The translations under genes were made by a program, and so were the position numbers. A DNA stretch of 46,261 nucleotides, taken from assembly GCF_000336675.1 (NCBI RefSeq), contig NZ_AOMB01000007.1, forward strand, positions 30,313 to 76,573, read 5' to 3'. This document shows, one piece after another, positions 43,185 through 46,261 of this stretch. The DNA comes from Halococcus hamelinensis 100A6. Lineage in GTDB: Archaea > Halobacteriota > Halobacteria > Halobacteriales > Halococcaceae. The notes beneath the pieces were generated by a model that ran no database searches, had not been told where the DNA came from, and saw only the letters and a program-made list of their open reading frames with translations. Each line of letters starts with the position of its first letter. Position 1 is the first letter of the stretch.

Positions 43185-43838
43185 GTGAGCCTCGAAGCAC
43201 AGCGAACCACGGCGGCATCGGTGGTCGTGGTCGATTACGGCCTCGGCAACCTCCGGAGCGTGACGCGCGGCCTCGAACGCGCCGGGGCGGCGGTCGAGAT
43301 CACCGACGACCCGGACGAGTTCGATGCCGCCGACGGCATCGTCCTCCCCGGTGTGGGCGCGTTCCGGGAGGGCGTCGAGAACGCCGACCCCTACCGCGAA
43401 CCGTTGCTCGACGCCGCCGAGAGCGAGATTCCGGTGTTCGGGATCTGCCTCGGGATGCAGATGCTCTTGACGACGAGCGAGGAGGCCGACCACGCCGGCG
43501 AGGGTGACGTCGAGGGCCTCGACCTGATCCCCGGTCGGAATCGTCGATTCGACGGCGACCTGAAGGTGCCCCACATGGGCTGGAACGAACTCGACACCAC
43601 GCGGGACCATCCGCTCGTCGAGGGTGTGAATGGCGAACACGCCTACTTCGTCCACTCCTACTACGCCGACCCCGCGGACGAGAACGCGGTGGTCGCCACC
43701 ACCGACTACGGTCACGACTTCCCGTCCATCGTGGCCGACGAGTCGGGGACGGTCTTCGGCACGCAGTTCCACCCCGAGAAGTCGGGCGAGACCGGCCTCC
43801 GGATCCTCCGGAACTTCGTCGACATCTGCGCCGACTGA
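43185..43838 (+). CDS. hisH: Imidazole glycerol phosphate synthase glutaminase subunit
   Basis: A 217-aa class I glutamine amidotransferase. The catalytic triad is C88 (FGICLGMQM), H196 and E198 (GTQFHPEKSG); DYGLGNLRSV and GWNELD are HisH-specific. It supplies ammonia to HisF for imidazole glycerol phosphate in histidine synthesis. No other his gene is in the window. The GTG start at 43185 adds a short N-terminal extension (about 11 residues) relative to bacterial HisH. Confidence 0.94.
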   Translation: MSLEAQRTTAASVVVVDYGLGNLRSVTRGLERAGAAVEITDDPDEFDAADGIVLPGVGAFREGVENADPYREPLLDAAESEIPVFGICLGMQMLLTTSEEADHAGEGDVEGLDLIPGRNRRFDGDLKVPHMGWNELDTTRDHPLVEGVNGEHAYFVHSYYADPADENAVVATTDYGHDFPSIVADESGTVFGTQFHPEKSGETGLRILRNFVDICAD

Positions 43839-43917
43839 GTCTCGATCGAAGCGAGGGAGCCGACGCGGCCGGTAGCAGGGCGAAAGAGCCTTTGTGCGGA
43901 GGCGCGCGTCACGGACA

Positions 43918-44865
43918 ATGGCCGAGAGCAAGTCCGTCGTCATCGCCGCCCTCATCGCCAACGGTGCCATCGCGATCCTGAAATTCGTCGGCTATCTCCT
44001 CACCGGGAGCGCCGCGATGCTCTCGGAGACCTACCAGTCGGTCTCCGATACCGGCAACCAGGTCTTCCTCCTCATCGGGATCCGGTATTCGAAGAAGCGC
44101 GCCGACCAGCGACATCCCTTCGGTTACGGCAAGTCACAGTTCTTCTATAGTTTTCTCGTCTCCGTCCTGCTGTTCGGCGTCGCGGGGATCGAAAGCGTGC
44201 GGAAGGGCTACGAGACGATCTTCGGCGAGAGCACCTTCCACATCAGCAACGCCACGCTGCCGGTGGTCGGCGTCACGCTCTCTGGCGCACAGATCAGCTA
44301 CCTCGTGCTGTCGCTCGCGATCCTCTTCGAACTGTACGCGCTGAAGAAGGCCTACACCGAGATCCAGCGTCAGATCGACGACCACGACTGGAGCGGTCTC
44401 CGGGAGGCCTTCCGGAAGACCAGCGACGTGACGACGCTGACCGCGCTGACCGAGGACTCGCTCGCGCTCGCCGCGGCGGCGATCGGGATGGTCGGCATCT
44501 ACCTCACCGAACAGACGGGCAACACGATGTACGACGGGGCCGCCGCGCTCGTGATCGGGATCCTCCTGATGGGCTTTGCGGCTGCGCTCGCCTGGCAGAA
44601 CAAGCGCCTCCTCCTCGGCGAGAGCCTCCCGACCGACGACGAGCGCCGTCTCCGAGAGCTCGTCGCCGACTGGGACGGCGTCGACCGGATCGTCGACTTC
44701 AAAACGGTGTACTTCGGTCCGGAGGAGGTCATCCTCGCCGCCGACGTGGCGTTCGACCGCGACCTCGATACCACCACGATCGACGACCGCATCAGCGCCA
44801 TCAACGACGCGCTCATGGAGACCAACCCGCAGATCCGCAACGCGTACATCGAGCCCGAGGCGTAG
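43918..44865 (+). CDS. Cation diffusion facilitator transporter, copy 1
   Basis: A 315-aa CDF protein with six predicted helices: LTGSAAMLSETYQSVSDTGN and the cytoplasmic HPFGYGKSQFFYSFL, then a histidine-poor TLTALTEDSLALAA metal site (D/E instead of the usual HD pair), and a C-terminal cytoplasmic domain. It exports divalent metal ions by proton antiport. The start is the ATG at 43918; a nine-residue upstream extension is unsupported. It is strongly similar to copy 2, which follows after 64 nt. Confidence 0.9.
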   Translation: MAESKSVVIAALIANGAIAILKFVGYLLTGSAAMLSETYQSVSDTGNQVFLLIGIRYSKKRADQRHPFGYGKSQFFYSFLVSVLLFGVAGIESVRKGYETIFGESTFHISNATLPVVGVTLSGAQISYLVLSLAILFELYALKKAYTEIQRQIDDHDWSGLREAFRKTSDVTTLTALTEDSLALAAAAIGMVGIYLTEQTGNTMYDGAAALVIGILLMGFAAALAWQNKRLLLGESLPTDDERRLRELVADWDGVDRIVDFKTVYFGPEEVILAADVAFDRDLDTTTIDDRISAINDALMETNPQIRNAYIEPEA

Positions 44866-44929
44866 CGCGCTTCAGGTCGGCCATCCCCGCTACGAAAGAG
44901 ACTTTTGACGAAAGCGCGCGTCACGAGTC

Positions 44930-45877
44930 ATGGCAGAAAGCAGGTCCGTCGTTATCGCCGCCCTCGTCGCCAACGGTGCCATCGCTATCCTGAAGTTCGT
45001 CGGCTTTCTCATCACCGGGAGCGCCGCGATGCTCTCGGAGACCTACCACTCGATCTCCGACACCGGCAACCAGATCTTCCTCCTCATCGGGATCCGCTAC
45101 GCCGGCAAGGACGCCGACCGCCAGCACCCGTTCGGCTACGGGAAGGCCCAGTTCTTCTACAGCTTCCTGGTGTCGGTGCTCCTGTTCGGCATCGCGGGCT
45201 GGGAGAGCGCGCGCCACGGCTACGACGCCATCGTGCATCCCCACGCACCCGGCGAGGGCACCGCCGTCCTCCCGCTGGTCGGGGTCGAGATCCCCGGCGT
45301 CTGGGTCAACTACGTCGTCCTCATCGGCGCGATCCTCTTCGAAGCCTACGCCCTCCGGAAGGCCTACCTCGAGATGAACCGCCAGCGCGAGGAGCACGGC
45401 TGGGAGAGCTTCCGCGAGGCCTTCCGGAAGACCAGCGACGTCACCACCCTCACCGCCTTCACCGAGGACACCATCGCCGTCAGCGGCGCGGGCATCGCGC
45501 TCTTCGGGGTCTACCTCTCGCGGGTGACCGGCAACCCGATCTACGACGCCGTCTCCGCGCTCCTCATCGGCCTCCTCCTGATGGGCTTCGCGATCGCGCT
45601 CGCCTGGGAGAACAAGCGCCTCCTCCTCGGCGAGAGCCTGCCCGCGAACGAGGAACGCGAACTCCGGCGGGTGGTCGCGGGCTGGGAGGGCGTCGACCGT
45701 ATCGAGGACTTCAGAACCGTCTACTTCGGTCCCGAGGAGGTCATCGTGACTGGCGACGTCGAGTTCGACCCCCACCTCGACACCGGGACGATCGACGAAC
45801 GGATCACCGAGATCGAAGAGCGGCTTCTCGAAACCAACCCCCAAGTGCGGAAGATCTACATCGAGCCCGAGGCCTAG
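44930..45877 (+). CDS. Cation diffusion facilitator transporter, copy 2
   Basis: A 315-aa CDF protein, very close to copy 1 throughout (same length; identical blocks such as LTGSAAMLSETY-type TGSAAMLSETYHSISD, HPFGYGK, FRKTSDVTTLTA, YFGPEEVI and the end YIEPEA). The promoter sequences also match (GAAAGAG, CTTTTG, GCGCGCGTCAC), so the pair arose by tandem duplication. Differences cluster in the loop after helix 3 (HPHAPGEGT) and in the metal-site helices, so metal specificity may differ. Confidence 0.9.
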   Translation: MAESRSVVIAALVANGAIAILKFVGFLITGSAAMLSETYHSISDTGNQIFLLIGIRYAGKDADRQHPFGYGKAQFFYSFLVSVLLFGIAGWESARHGYDAIVHPHAPGEGTAVLPLVGVEIPGVWVNYVVLIGAILFEAYALRKAYLEMNRQREEHGWESFREAFRKTSDVTTLTAFTEDTIAVSGAGIALFGVYLSRVTGNPIYDAVSALLIGLLLMGFAIALAWENKRLLLGESLPANEERELRRVVAGWEGVDRIEDFRTVYFGPEEVIVTGDVEFDPHLDTGTIDERITEIEERLLETNPQVRKIYIEPEA

Positions 45878-46162
45878 ACACCCACCTCTCGCACCCCACC
45901 TTTTGCTGCGCTCGGTCGCTCGCTGACACTCGCTCCTTCACTGGCAAAATGTGGATCGAAAGCCTCCTCCTTCCTTTCAGTCAGTCGTCGGCCCGCTCGT
46001 TCGGCCTCCGGCCTCACTCACGGTACAAGGACTAACTCCTCCGCTACCGCCCCGCTACCGCAACCGCCCCGCGACGGCCACGAGCCTCCCCAGCCGACTG
46101 CGCTCCTCGCTCCCTGCGGTCGCTTCACTCCGGTGCTCATCCGCTGGCAGAGCAAAGTCGTT
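45878..46162. other. Intergenic region with dispersed repeat
   Basis: No gene. 46041-46097 is a copy of the dispersed sequence found (minus) at 27572-27627 and more weakly at 32246-32290. CACTCCGGTGCTCATCC (near 46128) resembles the block near 32440. Confidence 0.65.
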
Positions 46163-46261
46163 CGGGAGAGCGAAGCTCTCCCGTGATCGTCAAAAGAGTC
46201 TCCGACTCTTTTGGACCTCGCGGAGCTTCGCTCCGCTCAGTGACGAAAATCGGAGATTTTC
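46163..46261. repeat. Four successive triloop hairpins
   Basis: Perfect stems with 3-nt loops: CGGGAGAGC-GAA-GCTCTCCCG (46163-46183), CAAAAGAGTC-TCC-GACTCTTTTG (46191-46213), GCGGAGC-TTC-GCTCCGC (46220-46236), GAAAATC-GGA-GATTTTC (46245-46261, continuing past the edge). They are 7-8 nt apart and differ in stem sequence. They might form a series of RNA or cruciform structures downstream of the CDF gene. Confidence 0.85.

Noticed and set aside
44905-46035. Plus-strand frame overlapping CDF copy 2
   Set aside because: Arg/Pro/His-rich shadow of the 44930 gene in another frame.

Overview
The window is haloarchaeal chromosome. The evidence is G+C-rich, acidic proteomes, many leaderless genes with a TATA-like box about 25-30 nt before the start, a 72-nt archaeal-type tRNA-Thr, and haloarchaeal families (DUF63, MBF1, KH-domain protein, MutS-like protein, CDF transporters). 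The genus cannot be fixed from sequence alone.

Positions 1-14421, up to the 3' end of tRNA-Thr(GGT), are accessory DNA, visibly richer in A+T than the rest. 1-8784 is a defence island. A minus-strand operon holds a new 33-aa leaderless ORF (6149-6250), a GHKL ATPase of the paraMORC type (3417-6152) and a DrmA-like superfamily II helicase that runs off the left edge (1-3412). Divergent from it is a C5-cytosine methyltransferase with an N-terminal HhH-GPD (endonuclease III/thymine-glycosylase-like) domain (6544-8784). The shared intergenic region has a perfect 12-bp inverted repeat around the operon's TATA box and a run of palindromic, alternating purine-pyrimidine DNA. I read this as a DISARM/MORC-type restriction system in which the modifying enzyme carries its own putative mismatch glycosylase.

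8785-14421 looks like a decaying provirus or virus-like element at the tRNA-Thr 3' end: an HNH endonuclease gene between two diverged copies of a short beta-helix-like module, a beta-helix protein with a probable 5' frameshift, small viral-type ORFs, a frameshifted gene and a winged-helix protein. No integrase and no second attachment site are visible; the left end of the element probably lies outside the window.

From 14536 to 45877 the DNA is ordinary dense chromosome: NAD synthetase, deoxyribose-phosphate aldolase, tRNA methylthiotransferase, MFS and sodium-solute transporters, LarE, a MutS-like protein, a KH-domain RNA-binding protein, an ABC exporter, an AAA ATPase with an MBL-fold partner, thiolase, PanB, acyl-CoA dehydrogenase, MBF1, uracil-DNA glycosylase, HisH and two tandem CDF transporters. 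Three gene-poor patches (27053-27863, 32138-32612, 45878-46261) hold tandem repeats, a decayed dehydrogenase start, a dispersed family of related intergenic sequence and, at the right edge, four successive triloop hairpins.
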